A DNA stretch of 34,652 nt from Negativicutes bacterium (GCA_031292035.1 JARLHX010000037.1:1-34652), one strand, 5' to 3'. Positions 7,458 to 14,622 are shown, counted from the first letter of the stretch. Numbers and translations are program-made. Notes: generated from the letters alone by a model not told the origin.

Positions 7458-8243
7458 ATGTATTTTACCAAGCAGAAACCAAGTTGGTGTCTCGTAACTG
7501 TTTTTATTATGCTGCTCATTTTGGCGATCGGTGTTCCGGCTTTTGCCAGCGTCCAGGAACCCCAGGATACGTTGTTTCAGGTATCGACGTTAACTGGATT
7601 GGAACATGGTGTTTTCTATCCTACCACCACGGTTGGCGATCTGAAGCAGCGTGGTGATACAGGGGTTGGCGCGTTTGAAGGCATGGACGGAGAACTTGTT
7701 CTCATTGGTGGTAAAGTGTTTAACGCAATGTATGATGGTAAGGTAGTAGCGGTCGTGGATGATAAAACGCCGATTACCTATGGAGCTGCGGCCTTCATGA
7801 ATCCAAATGAAAAAAGCGCTCTGCAAAATATCGCCAGTTATCAAGCCCTCCAGCAGAAACTAGATACCTTGTTGCCCAATCCAAACATATTCTATGTCTT
7901 TAAAATCCATGGTACTTTCAGCTATTTGAAAGTCCGTAGCACCGCCAAACAAGAATTGCCCTATCCCGGGTTAGATTCGGTCATTAAAAATCAGTCCGTC
8001 TTTGAGTTTTCCAATATTACCGGCACATTAGTAGGTGTTCGTTGTCCGGCGTACATAAAAGGAGTTTATGCTCCTGGGTATCATCTCCACTTTATTAGTG
8101 ATGATCTTCAGAAGGGCGGACATGTGCTTGACTTGTTCGTCGCCGATGCCGAGGCGCAAATCGGTAATCTTACCAACCTGCATTTATTGCTCCCGAATGG
8201 CCCGGGTGCCAAAGCAATCGATCTTTCGATAAAAGCAAATTAA
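7458..8243 (+). CDS. Alpha-acetolactate decarboxylase, exported form
   Basis: The enzyme converts 2-acetolactate to acetoin and CO2 in the butanediol/acetoin pathway. Key residues are visible: Glu79 in DGEL, Arg160 in FSYLKVRS, and the zinc ligands His209, His211 (GYHLHF) and His222 (GGHV). An N-terminal hydrophobic segment with PAFA-S (residues 11-31) is a clear signal peptide, so the enzyme should act outside the cytoplasm, as in the exported Brevibacillus enzyme. The chain ends soon after LLLPNG; the acidic C-terminal tail usual in the family is absent or replaced, so activity should be confirmed. No acetolactate synthase is nearby. Ribosome binding site: AGGGGG before ATG 7458. Confidence 0.9.
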   Translation: MYFTKQKPSWCLVTVFIMLLILAIGVPAFASVQEPQDTLFQVSTLTGLEHGVFYPTTTVGDLKQRGDTGVGAFEGMDGELVLIGGKVFNAMYDGKVVAVVDDKTPITYGAAAFMNPNEKSALQNIASYQALQQKLDTLLPNPNIFYVFKIHGTFSYLKVRSTAKQELPYPGLDSVIKNQSVFEFSNITGTLVGVRCPAYIKGVYAPGYHLHFISDDLQKGGHVLDLFVADAEAQIGNLTNLHLLLPNGPGAKAIDLSIKAN

Positions 8244-8292
8244 GAATGTTAATCGTGTTTACCCAGGGGCCGGTTCGAATCCGTTTTGGCAC
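8206..8292 (+). other. tRNA-like remnant (T-arm and acceptor arms) overlapping a gene end
   Basis: GGTTCGAATCC (8271-8281) is the canonical T-loop sequence of tRNAs. The following TTGGCAC (8286-8292) is complementary to GTGCCAA at 8206-8212, which would give a 7-bp acceptor stem and an 87-base molecule. No D-arm with GG and no 7-base anticodon loop can be drawn, and the 5' part is decarboxylase coding sequence. It may be a decayed tRNA 3' half, an integration scar or chance. Confidence 0.3.
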
Positions 8293-8299
8293 AAAGTAA

Positions 8300-8336
8300 A
8301 CAAAAGGGCTTGCAGAAATGTAAGCCCTTTTGTTAT
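8300..8336 (+). terminator. Intrinsic terminator after the decarboxylase
   Basis: AAAAGGGCTT and AAGCCCTTTT form a perfect stem around a 10-base loop, with further T after it. It is probably bidirectional. Confidence 0.9.
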
Positions 8337-8472
8337 GTGCAATTTCCTTTATTGAATGTAGTTTGAAATTGTACTAACAACTTAAATTCACCTCATTCGC
8401 CCAAATAAAAGGTAAAAAAATATATTTATGGAATATATTGGAATAAATGCCGCGGCCGAGGGAGTCGAATTT

Positions 8473-10002
8473 ATGCTAATGATCAAGGATAATTTGATCA
8501 GAATTGTCATTAATATGTGGGCTTTAAGCGGGATTTTGCTTTTGTGTGGCAATTCACTCCAACATTTGGCATGGAGCGGTTTTATCGACCATACTGGAGA
8601 AGTGAATTTTGTTTCTGTTTCTTGGCTGTTATACGACGGACATCCTCTCTACACGGCACTGGATGCGCCAGAACGTTACAGTCTTGAACATGGGCCGATT
8701 GCTTTTCTAGTAATCGGTGGAATAATGAAGGTCTTCGGCCATAGTCCATATACCGCAAAACTGGTTAGCTTTCTATCTGTGATCACCATAATCATCATTT
8801 CTTATCTGTGGTTCACAGAATTCTTTCGCAAAGAGATCGCTTTTTGGTTGTTAGGGTTAGAAGCCTGGCTTTTGTCCAAGTGGTACTATGTGTATCTCGC
8901 CCGTACCGATATATTGATGATTCTTTGTATGACAATAAGCCTCTATTTTGCGACAACAAGAAAAAGTCGTTTAGCCGTGATTCTTGGCACTTCCATTCCG
9001 TTGGGCATTATTATAAACCTCAAGTTCCACGGTATATTTTATGCTCTGCCGATATTAGTGCTAATTTTAAAGAAACAGGGGTGGAAGGCGCTTTTCACCG
9101 ATTGCCTGCTGATTGCCTGCGTGGCGACCATTCCTTTTCTATTGCCTAATATTTCGTTGCTAAACTATATTGCTTGGGTAAAAGAGGCGACTGTTCACGG
9201 TTTCAGTGATCAAATTATCAAAGGGAATTTATCAATGGCGTTTTTGTTGCTTTTAGTGCCGGTTTCCATCCATCTTTATTTCGGCAGTAATCCCCTTGTC
9301 GTTATTAAAAGAAATGGCTTGTTTTTAGGGGTGACGATCATTTCAATAGTTATAGTCTCGCTGATAGGAGGAAAGAATGGTAGTGGAAGCCATCATCTTG
9401 CTCCTTTTGTTCCGCTTATCATTTATTTTATTATTGTCGCAGGTTCCCCTGTGTCCAGTATCTTTTTCATTCCGCGCCATCAGTTCAACCGCTTACTTTT
9501 GCAGCAAATAAACCGCGGTCTATTGCTGCTAATTTTCCTCACTACTTTTTTAAATGCTATTAATGCGCAAGGTCGCATGATGCGCTATTCTTGTCCGGCC
9601 TATTCTGTTAGTGCGAATATGCTATCGGAATTGCAGGATATTCAGGCAAAATATCGGGGATTATCAATGATGATTGGCTATGGGGAGAATCACACCAATA
9701 AAATATATGACCAATTGATACCCTTGTTGGTGGTTGGCGGAAATAAATACTTGTTAGATTATTCGGCTCTTAGTGATATGAAAGCGTCGGGGTTGCCGAT
9801 ACCAGAATCAACCAAGCGGAAGATGGATGTGGGGGAAACAAGGATATGGCTGATTCCGGCCAATAACATTCCTTTTAACCAAGACATATTTGATGAGCTT
9901 TTTCGTTTGGCTTTCCGGCGCAATTATGTACTGATCGAGAAGACCCAGTATTTCGATATCTGGCAGTATAGTGGCGAGGGGAAATGGATTGTCGAGAAGT
10001 GA
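8473..10002 (+). CDS. Polytopic membrane glycosyltransferase-like protein (GT-C / PMT type)
   Basis: About ten hydrophobic helices span the chain. The first extracytoplasmic loop after TM1 carries acidic residues, and a YDGHPLY...LEHGP pattern resembles GT-C transferases such as the dolichyl-phosphate-mannose mannosyltransferase group (GT39/GT83-like). LARTDILMI near residue 145 fits the second conserved loop. Such enzymes transfer a sugar from a polyprenyl-phosphate donor to lipids or proteins at the outer face of the inner membrane; donor and acceptor are unknown here. The C-terminal 110 residues form a soluble domain. I chose ATG 8473 because GAGGGAG stands 8 bases upstream; ATG 8428 has no properly spaced site. 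It is a single gene ended at 10206. Confidence 0.7.
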   Translation: MLMIKDNLIRIVINMWALSGILLLCGNSLQHLAWSGFIDHTGEVNFVSVSWLLYDGHPLYTALDAPERYSLEHGPIAFLVIGGIMKVFGHSPYTAKLVSFLSVITIIIISYLWFTEFFRKEIAFWLLGLEAWLLSKWYYVYLARTDILMILCMTISLYFATTRKSRLAVILGTSIPLGIIINLKFHGIFYALPILVLILKKQGWKALFTDCLLIACVATIPFLLPNISLLNYIAWVKEATVHGFSDQIIKGNLSMAFLLLLVPVSIHLYFGSNPLVVIKRNGLFLGVTIISIVIVSLIGGKNGSGSHHLAPFVPLIIYFIIVAGSPVSSIFFIPRHQFNRLLLQQINRGLLLLIFLTTFLNAINAQGRMMRYSCPAYSVSANMLSELQDIQAKYRGLSMMIGYGENHTNKIYDQLIPLLVVGGNKYLLDYSALSDMKASGLPIPESTKRKMDVGETRIWLIPANNIPFNQDIFDELFRLAFRRNYVLIEKTQYFDIWQYSGEGKWIVEK

Positions 10003-10178
10003 TGTGCGGGTCCAGCCGATAGGCCAGAAGACGGAATCATGGCACATATTACTCATGACGTCGTAGGTGGTAAATAAGTTTCGTTTTGTTGCTCTATTGT
10101 ACCGTACTTATATTTGCAAAGCAGCAGAGCTCTGATAAGCTGTAAGTTGACGCTAGTGTGTTTATTATGCCGGAATCC

Positions 10179-10206
10179 AGGGTCTGTAGTGATGCAGACC
10201 CTTTTG
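10179..10206 (+). terminator. Intrinsic terminator
   Basis: AGGGTCTG and CAGACCCT pair perfectly around an 8-base loop and TTTT follows. It closes the transcript of the membrane glycosyltransferase or a read-through product. Confidence 0.88.
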
Positions 10207-10272
10207 GTTGGTGTTTAGCGTTTCTGTTACCTGTTGAAGGATGACTCTGGCCAGGCTTTATTGCGTGGAGGG

Positions 10273-10308
10273 TTGGAATTGGAATGGCAATAGTGGTAAG
10301 ATTATACT
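10273..10308 (+). promoter_or_regulatory. Putative sigma-A promoter of the yjiH-like operon
   Basis: TTGGAA (10279-10284) and TATACT (10303-10308) stand 18 bases apart, about 60 bases before the next start codon. The rest of 10003-10369 holds only the terminator at 10179-10206 and no convincing gene. Confidence 0.5.
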
Positions 10309-10369
10309 ATCCCCGAAATTGATGGAATATAGTGTTTTCAACTACTTTTTGAGTAAAGGGAGGTTGTTT

Positions 10370-11008
10370 ATGGAAACAGAGAAACAGTTTCGTGTGCCTT
10401 GGTATGGTTATGTGGCGCTTATTTTCGCGATTGTCTTTTTTTCCGGGATCTTTGCCGGAGTCCAAGGGGGGTGGGCTGCTCTAGATTTCAATATTATTAA
10501 CGGTAAATTCGGTACGATGAAGGATGCAGCGAAAGCGTCCTATGCCGGGATCGGCGGCGAGGGTGCCCGCGACGGGTTCTTGTTTGCCATAGGATTGATA
10601 CCTGGGGTGATGCTTGCGCTTGGTATTGTTGAAGTTGTCGACCACCTGGGCGGGTTAAAGGCGGCGCAAAAGCTCCTTACGCCCATCCTTCGGCCACTTT
10701 TAGGTATTCCCGGGATTGCCGGCCTTGCGCTGGTATCCAGCCTCCAAAGTACAGATGCCGGAGGCGGGATGACAAGGGCTCTCCGGGAAGATGGCCATAT
10801 TAATGAAAAAGAGCGTACAATTTTTGCAGCCTTTCAGTTTTCTGCCGGTGGCACCATCACCAATTATCTATCGATTGGTTCGGCGATTTTCTCGTTTATA
10901 ACGGTGCCGATTATCCTGCCGCTGATGGTGATGTTCGCCTTTAAAGTATTTGGGACTAATTTGATGCGCCTTTACTTAAAACTGGCAGTAAAGGGGGATA
11001 TCGAGTGA
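10370..11008 (+). CDS. YjiH-like nucleoside-recognition (Gate) membrane protein
   Basis: The protein has several transmembrane helices and the Gate-domain pattern: a GxGGEGARDG block (near residues 62-69), then DHLGG, QSTDAGGGMTRAL, and FSAGGTITNYLSIGSA. It is half of a two-gene transporter-like pair with the next gene; E. coli yjiH and yjiG are the reference pair. It is an inner-membrane protein, substrate unknown. ATG 10370 is preceded by AAAGGGAGG at a normal distance; the longer reading frame from 10241 would overlap the promoter and has no ribosome binding site. It overlaps the next gene by four bases (GTGA), so translation is coupled. Confidence 0.82.
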   Translation: METEKQFRVPWYGYVALIFAIVFFSGIFAGVQGGWAALDFNIINGKFGTMKDAAKASYAGIGGEGARDGFLFAIGLIPGVMLALGIVEVVDHLGGLKAAQKLLTPILRPLLGIPGIAGLALVSSLQSTDAGGGMTRALREDGHINEKERTIFAAFQFSAGGTITNYLSIGSAIFSFITVPIILPLMVMFAFKVFGTNLMRLYLKLAVKGDIE

Positions 11009-11454
11009 ATAAGACCTTGACTGATGTTTTTGTTGACGGCGCTCGAAAGGGCTGGAATATCGGCGTCAATAGCATCATCCCTAACGTACTGATGGCATAC
11101 GCCCTGATTCAAGTGCTTCGGGTGACAGGGGTGCTGGACCTTCTAGGCAATGTCTTTGCCCCTGTCATGGCGATCTTCGGCCTTCCCGGCACGGCGGTTA
11201 TGGTGCTGGCTGGAGCGTGGCTGTCGATGGGCGGCGGGATGGGAGTAGCGGCCAGCCTGTTCGCTACCGGAGTACTCAATCCTGTTCATCTTACCATTTT
11301 GCTGCCGGCCATCTTCCTGATGGGCGCACAGATTCAATACATGGGCCGGTGCCTTGGGACTGCCGGTGTTCAGTCGCGTTTTTACCCGGTGTTGTTTGCC
11401 ATTAGTATCATCAATGCGATCTTGTCCATGCTAATCATGCGTATTTTTGTATAG
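11005..11454 (+). CDS. YjiG-like nucleoside-recognition (Gate) membrane protein
   Basis: A 149-residue polytopic protein, the smaller partner of the preceding YjiH-like protein. The conserved N-terminal block DVFVDGARKGWNIGV and the central GAWLSMGGGMGVAASL stretch are typical of YjiG/SpmB-like Gate proteins. It begins with GTG inside the stop of its neighbour (GTGA overlap) and is followed after 12 bases by an M20 amidohydrolase. In E. coli yjiG-yjiH stand next to the isoaspartyl dipeptidase gene iadA, so a Gate pair coupled to a peptidase or amidase is a recurring arrangement. This suggests uptake or release of the amidohydrolase's substrate or product (inference). Confidence 0.82.
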   Translation: MNKTLTDVFVDGARKGWNIGVNSIIPNVLMAYALIQVLRVTGVLDLLGNVFAPVMAIFGLPGTAVMVLAGAWLSMGGGMGVAASLFATGVLNPVHLTILLPAIFLMGAQIQYMGRCLGTAGVQSRFYPVLFAISIINAILSMLIMRIFV

Positions 11455-11466
11455 GGGGTATTTCAG

Positions 11467-12579
11467 TTGACTATTTCATCACGTGTGAACGAACTGTGGG
11501 ACGATCTTCATGCCATGCCTGAGGTCGGCTTCGAAGAAATTAAAACATCCGGTTATCTTGCTGAAAAATTGCGCGCCGCAGGCTACCAAGTCAGAACAGG
11601 GGTGGGCGGCACAGGTGTGGTTGGAACTTTGCAGAGCGTCAATCCGGGGAAAGTGGTCGCCTTACGCGCCGATATGGATGCCTTGGCCCACACCATTGCC
11701 GGCAAAGACTGTGCGCTGCATTCCTGCGGCCATGATGCTCATTCGGCGATGGTGCTGACTGTGGCTGAGGAGATCGGCCGGCGGGGACTAAAAAGCGGGA
11801 CCCTCAAGATTCTTTTTCAGCCAGCCGAAGAAATCCTGGGCGGTGCCCTCAAGATGGTTGACGATGGTGCCATTGATGATGTGGATGTGCTGCTTGGAAT
11901 TCACCTGCGGCCCATACAGGAAGCCAAACTGGGGCAGGCGACACCTGCGCTTTATCACGGATCGAGTTATATCATGGAGGCCAACCTCAAAGGGATGGCG
12001 GCCCACGGCGCCCGGCCCCACCTTGGAGTAAATGTTATCGATGCGGCGGCGGCGGTAATCGGCGCTGTGAATGCCATCCATATGAATCCGACCATTCCTT
12101 CTACCGTAAAAGTTACAAAACTGCAAGCCGGCGGGGCGGCTTTAAATGCGATCCCGGAAAGTGCCTATATGGCACTCGACCTGCGGTCTCAGGAAAACCC
12201 CCTGATGGAGGAATTGATCAAAAAGACCACACGGGCGATCGAGGCGGGTGCTGCCACCGTTGGAGCCGAGGCAACCATTAAAGTGAAAGGCGGCGTTCCT
12301 GCTGCCGAATATGACAAGGAAATGATCGAACTTGCCAGAAGGGCCATCACAGCCGTACTCGGGTCGGAGGGGCTATTAGAGCCGATCGTTACTCCTGGCG
12401 GCGAAGACTTCCACTATTTTGTCAAGAAGAAGCCGTCGCTTCAGACCGGATACCTTGGCTTAGGCTGCGACCTTACCCCGGGTCTGCACCATCCGGAAAT
12501 GAAATTTGACCACGCTGCTCTTGAGAATGGTGTGAAGATACTGCTACATATGGTTGGAGAATTGGTGAGTCTGAACTAA
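11467..12579 (+). CDS. M20D-family amidohydrolase / peptidase
   Basis: Cytoplasmic zinc hydrolase of the HipO/AbgB/IAA-amidohydrolase group, which cleaves N-acyl or N-aminoacyl bonds. Metal-site motifs are intact: RADMDAL (67-73), HSCGHDAH with Cys87, His89 and His92, QPAEE with the general base at 121-122, GIH at 144-146, then GGEDFHYF and LHHPEMKFD near the C-terminus. A dimerisation domain lies between about 180 and 290. TTG 11467 is the start, 12 bases after the YjiG-like gene. The exact substrate cannot be read from sequence; small N-acyl amino acids or dipeptides are likely. A strong terminator ends the three-gene operon. Confidence 0.9.
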   Translation: MTISSRVNELWDDLHAMPEVGFEEIKTSGYLAEKLRAAGYQVRTGVGGTGVVGTLQSVNPGKVVALRADMDALAHTIAGKDCALHSCGHDAHSAMVLTVAEEIGRRGLKSGTLKILFQPAEEILGGALKMVDDGAIDDVDVLLGIHLRPIQEAKLGQATPALYHGSSYIMEANLKGMAAHGARPHLGVNVIDAAAAVIGAVNAIHMNPTIPSTVKVTKLQAGGAALNAIPESAYMALDLRSQENPLMEELIKKTTRAIEAGAATVGAEATIKVKGGVPAAEYDKEMIELARRAITAVLGSEGLLEPIVTPGGEDFHYFVKKKPSLQTGYLGLGCDLTPGLHHPEMKFDHAALENGVKILLHMVGELVSLN

Positions 12580-12595
12580 TAAGAGATTGACGTTG

Positions 12596-12637
12596 ACCCC
12601 CAAAGGACGGCTTTTGCCTGTTCTTTGGGGGTTTTTG
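12596..12637 (+). terminator. Intrinsic terminator of the yjiH-yjiG-M20 operon
   Basis: ACCCCCAAAG pairs with CTTTGGGGGT around a 17-base loop, followed by a T-run. Confidence 0.92.
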
Positions 12638-12745
12638 TTTAAAGGCGTCCAGGTTGTTCTAAGTTTCAGACTCAGGGTATTTCTTTTCAGCAGCTTTTTT
12701 TGCAAAAATGGCGGCATTCATATTTTCTTAACGTTTCGTTCATAC

Positions 12746-12770
12746 TTTTGTCACATTTGAGGTTTATAAT
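12746..12770 (+). promoter_or_regulatory. Promoter-like motif TTTTGTCACA-N9-TATAAT
   Basis: A consensus -10 lies exactly 9 bases after TTTTGTCACA. The same arrangement occurs at 14001-14025. A canonical -35 is missing, so the TTTGTCA element probably binds an activator. It should drive the small ORFs at 12846-13208. Confidence 0.5.
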
Positions 12771-12780
12771 CAAAAACAAC

Positions 12781-12819
12781 AGGCCGGTATGCAGCTGTAT
12801 AGCGCCTGCCGGCCTTTTA
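12781..12819 (+). terminator. Hairpin with T-run at the 5' end of the small-ORF transcript
   Basis: AGGCCGG (12781-12787) and CCGGCCT (12809-12815) pair, and TTTT follows. It lies about 10 bases after the promoter-like -10, so it may be an attenuator or a protective 5' hairpin of the downstream mRNA. Confidence 0.55.
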
Positions 12820-12845
12820 TATATTCGGGATTGGAGGCATGAAAG

Positions 12846-12929
12846 ATGCAATATATTATTATTGGTATTGGCGTATTGGCAGCTGTATCGATTGGACTGT
12901 TTCTGCACACCTATTCTCTGGTCATGTAA
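12846..12929 (+). CDS. Single-helix mini membrane protein (27 aa)
   Basis: The ORF encodes one hydrophobic helix (MQYIIIGIGVLAAVSIGLF) with a short HTYSLVM tail. GGAGG (12833-12837) is 8 bases before ATG 12846, which is optimal; the overlapping ATG 12839 in another frame would be only one base from GGAGG. I do not recognise a family. It is followed after 17 bases by another small membrane ORF with its own GGAGG, so the two are probably translated from one mRNA. Good ribosome binding site and hydrophobic pattern argue that it is real; there is no other proof. Confidence 0.55.
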   Translation: MQYIIIGIGVLAAVSIGLFLHTYSLVM

Positions 12930-12946
12930 TTAGCGGAGGTTATTCT

Positions 12947-13180
12947 ATGCACGACCCCCATGTTTTAGGGATGGCTTTGCAAATGATTGTCGCAGTTTTA
13001 ATCACGACAGGAGTGATTCTCCTGTATTGCATTTTAAAATTAATTAAAGGGATAGCCGGAGATGATAAGAATGCGATCACCAGACGAGCAACGAAAAATC
13101 CAGCAATTGATTCAAGTACTCATATGGGCAAAGCAGAAAACCGGAAAACCTGCCAAAGAAATTATCAGCATCTTGCTTAG
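12947..13180 (+). CDS. Small membrane protein (77 aa), overlaps the next ORF
   Basis: GGAGG stands 8 bases before ATG 12947. Residues 8-33 form one transmembrane helix (LGMALQMIVAVLITTG and onwards), followed by KLIKGIAGDDKN. After about residue 42 the frame becomes basic and loses protein character, while frame 13071-13208 looks better. Either this protein ends in a disordered tail that overlaps a second gene, or a +1 frameshift joins the helix to the next ORF. I do not recognise a family, though the layout resembles small single-helix accessory subunits. Confidence 0.5.
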   Translation: MHDPHVLGMALQMIVAVLITTGVILLYCILKLIKGIAGDDKNAITRRATKNPAIDSSTHMGKAENRKTCQRNYQHLA

Positions 13181-13208
13181 CAAGGGAAATAAAGACCTGT
13201 GCCTCTGA
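13071..13208 (+). CDS. Small helical protein (45 aa), overlapping frame
   Basis: ATG 13071 has GGAG 9 bases upstream (an in-frame ATG lies also at 13062). The product begins MRSPDEQRKIQQLIQVLIWA and reads as one or two amphipathic helices (AKEIISILLSKG later). It overlaps the preceding gene by 110 bases in another frame. The frame is open only from 13056, just after a TAG, so it starts independently or receives ribosomes by a +1 shift. Function unknown. Confidence 0.45.
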   Translation: MRSPDEQRKIQQLIQVLIWAKQKTGKPAKEIISILLSKGNKDLCL

Positions 13209-13258
13209 GCCATGGCTGCCGGATTTCGCTTTGCAATTTATTTAGAAAGAGGAGAGCA

Positions 13259-13723
13259 ATGGTTAAAATCGAGAAAACACGAGGCCGAATGATTTTACTA
13301 CTGGCGGGAGCCTTTTTTCTTTTGGGAATAGCCGGAGGAGGTCTTTTACAAAACAGTACGACCTTCGCAGCTTCATCCGCCAATGTCGGGTATGTAGACT
13401 TTCAATTATTGGTGTCCCAGCATCCTGATATGATTCCCGCGCAGCAGGCGATGCAAGCAGCGGCTGATCAGGCGAAACAGGATTTTGACGCGAAATCTGC
13501 CGCTATGAGCGAGCAGGAGAAGAAAGACTATTACAATCAACTGCAACAACAATTGGCTGCCAAACAGCAAGAATTATTAGAGCCGATAAAAAGCAAGGTG
13601 ATGGCTGCGGTCAAGGATGTCGCCGACGCCAAAGGGATGACACTGGTAGTGGATAAAAGTGCTGCTATATACGGTGGCCAGGATATTACCGGTGAAGTAG
13701 GCAAGAAAATTACCGGTCAATGA
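13259..13723 (+). CDS. OmpH/Skp-family periplasmic chaperone
   Basis: A basic N-terminus and hydrophobic helix (residues 11-27) followed by TTFAAS gives a signal peptide or anchor. The mature part starts with the family's NVGYVDFQLLVSQHP strand, runs through a long Gln/Ala/Lys-rich helical hairpin (AMQAAADQAKQDF to QQQLAAKQQELLEPI) and ends with the return strand GMTLVVDKSAAIYGG. Skp trimers carry unfolded outer-membrane proteins through the periplasm, so the gene supports a diderm cell. I chose ATG 13259 because AGAGGAGAG lies upstream; the longer frame from 13199 overlaps the neighbouring ORF. The length (154 aa) is usual. Confidence 0.9.
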   Translation: MVKIEKTRGRMILLLAGAFFLLGIAGGGLLQNSTTFAASSANVGYVDFQLLVSQHPDMIPAQQAMQAAADQAKQDFDAKSAAMSEQEKKDYYNQLQQQLAAKQQELLEPIKSKVMAAVKDVADAKGMTLVVDKSAAIYGGQDITGEVGKKITGQ

Positions 13724-13740
13724 TTTTTGCGTAAACTGAT

Positions 13741-13772
13741 GCCAGGGGATGGTAGATCACCCCTGGCCTTTT
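13741..13772 (+). terminator. Intrinsic terminator after the OmpH gene
   Basis: GCCAGGGG pairs with CCCCTGGC around an 11-base loop, then CTTTTC. Confidence 0.9.
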
Positions 13773-13778
13773 CATATT

Positions 13779-13921
13779 AAAAAAAAGACCTCCGGTTTAC
13801 CAACCGAAGGTTGTGGGTGAGACATCCAGTGTAATGAGATGGATGTTGTTTTAATTCTACATTTCGAATATGAAGAAAGCATGAAAATAAGCAAATCGGT
13901 GTCAAAATTTATAGAATTATA
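13779..13921 (-). ncRNA. Candidate small RNA on the minus strand
   Basis: On the - strand a promoter TTGTCC (13945-13940)-18-TATAAT (13921-13916) is followed, about 120 bases on, by a hairpin (13811-13802 with 13797-13788, one mismatch) and then eight T (13786-13779): a standard intrinsic terminator. A second hairpin, ACATCC/GGATGT, lies between them. No ORF with a ribosome binding site is visible. The plus-strand terminator of OmpH lies just beyond, so the two transcripts converge. Predicted from pattern alone. Confidence 0.45.
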
Positions 13922-13990
13922 GCGAAAAAATGGATTTAAGGACAATGGTCCTAGTGAAATTAGGGCGATTTGCTCAGAGAAATAAGATAA

Positions 13991-14025
13991 TTTGTCAAAG
14001 TTTTGTCACACTTTCTATGGATAAT
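13991..14025 (+). promoter_or_regulatory. Tandem TTTGTCA repeats with a -10 element
   Basis: TTTGTCA occurs at 13991-13997 and 14002-14008, exactly 11 bases apart, as expected for a dimeric OmpR-type regulator on one face of the helix. TTTTGTCACA-N9-GATAAT matches the motif at 12746-12770. It precedes the gene at 14056. The rest of the gap 13724-14055 holds the OmpH terminator and the small-RNA candidate. Confidence 0.5.
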
Positions 14026-14055
14026 TAAAACAAAGCAGTAAAAGGAGATGATGAA

Positions 14056-14523
14056 ATGAAAAAAATGGGTTCAATAGTCATTCTGGTTCTTTTCATTTTG
14101 ACTTTGTGCAGTTCCGCATTCGCCTGGGCCCCTAGAATGCAAGGACAACCTGATGCCTTCGATCCGGGCGGATCCCGAGGGTATTTCATCTGGCATGATG
14201 GTAATGGTTTACATATGTGGACAACGACAAAAGGAGCCCGGCACCAATTCAGCGGCGAAATTCGCACCGACGGAAGATTTGTCGATGTCCATGGACGGCG
14301 GCTTGAATCTGACGATTGGTATAAAGTGGGGCCTGAGCGTCATGTGATCAAATTTGATTTCACTACCGAGGGCGGAGCAGATGGTGTCAACTTTGCAATC
14401 GAAGGCGGCGACCGGGTGACATTTGATCTGTTTATTGATGGCCATAAAATAAATCCTAACGAAATCCATATCGGCGACCACAGTTGGCACCCGGAACGAA
14501 GTGAATTTACTCTTTATCGCTAA
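14056..14523 (+). CDS. Small exported protein of unknown function (155 aa)
   Basis: A signal peptide with SSAFA-W cleavage near residue 23 predicts export. The mature part is rich in Gly, His, Asp and Trp, with blocks GYFIWHDGNGLHMWTTTKG, FSGEIRTDGRFVDV, KFDFTTEGGADGVNF and VTFDLFIDGHKI, all beta-strand-like. The many histidines could bind a metal, but no known site is recognised. I believe similar orphan proteins exist in Firmicutes but cannot name a family. ATG 14056 has AAAGGAG upstream. The promoter carries tandem TTTGTCA repeats and a terminator follows, so it is a single-gene unit, perhaps envelope-stress controlled (inference). Confidence 0.75.
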   Translation: MKKMGSIVILVLFILTLCSSAFAWAPRMQGQPDAFDPGGSRGYFIWHDGNGLHMWTTTKGARHQFSGEIRTDGRFVDVHGRRLESDDWYKVGPERHVIKFDFTTEGGADGVNFAIEGGDRVTFDLFIDGHKINPNEIHIGDHSWHPERSEFTLYR

Positions 14524-14554
14524 ATCGCCTGTCCCGACTGTAAATGAATGATTT

Positions 14555-14581
14555 AGGCGCGTGACTCGCGCCTTTACCTTT
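14555..14581 (+). terminator. Intrinsic terminator
   Basis: AGGCGCG-tgact-CGCGCCT forms a stem followed by a partial T-run (TTACCTTT). Confidence 0.75.
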
Positions 14582-14622
14582 CTAGACTGTGGTAAGGGAT
14601 TTGGGAGAAAGGGTTGAGCCAG

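Noticed and set aside
8206..8292. Complete functional tRNA gene
   Set aside because: The D-arm and anticodon loop cannot be drawn; kept only as a tRNA-like remnant.
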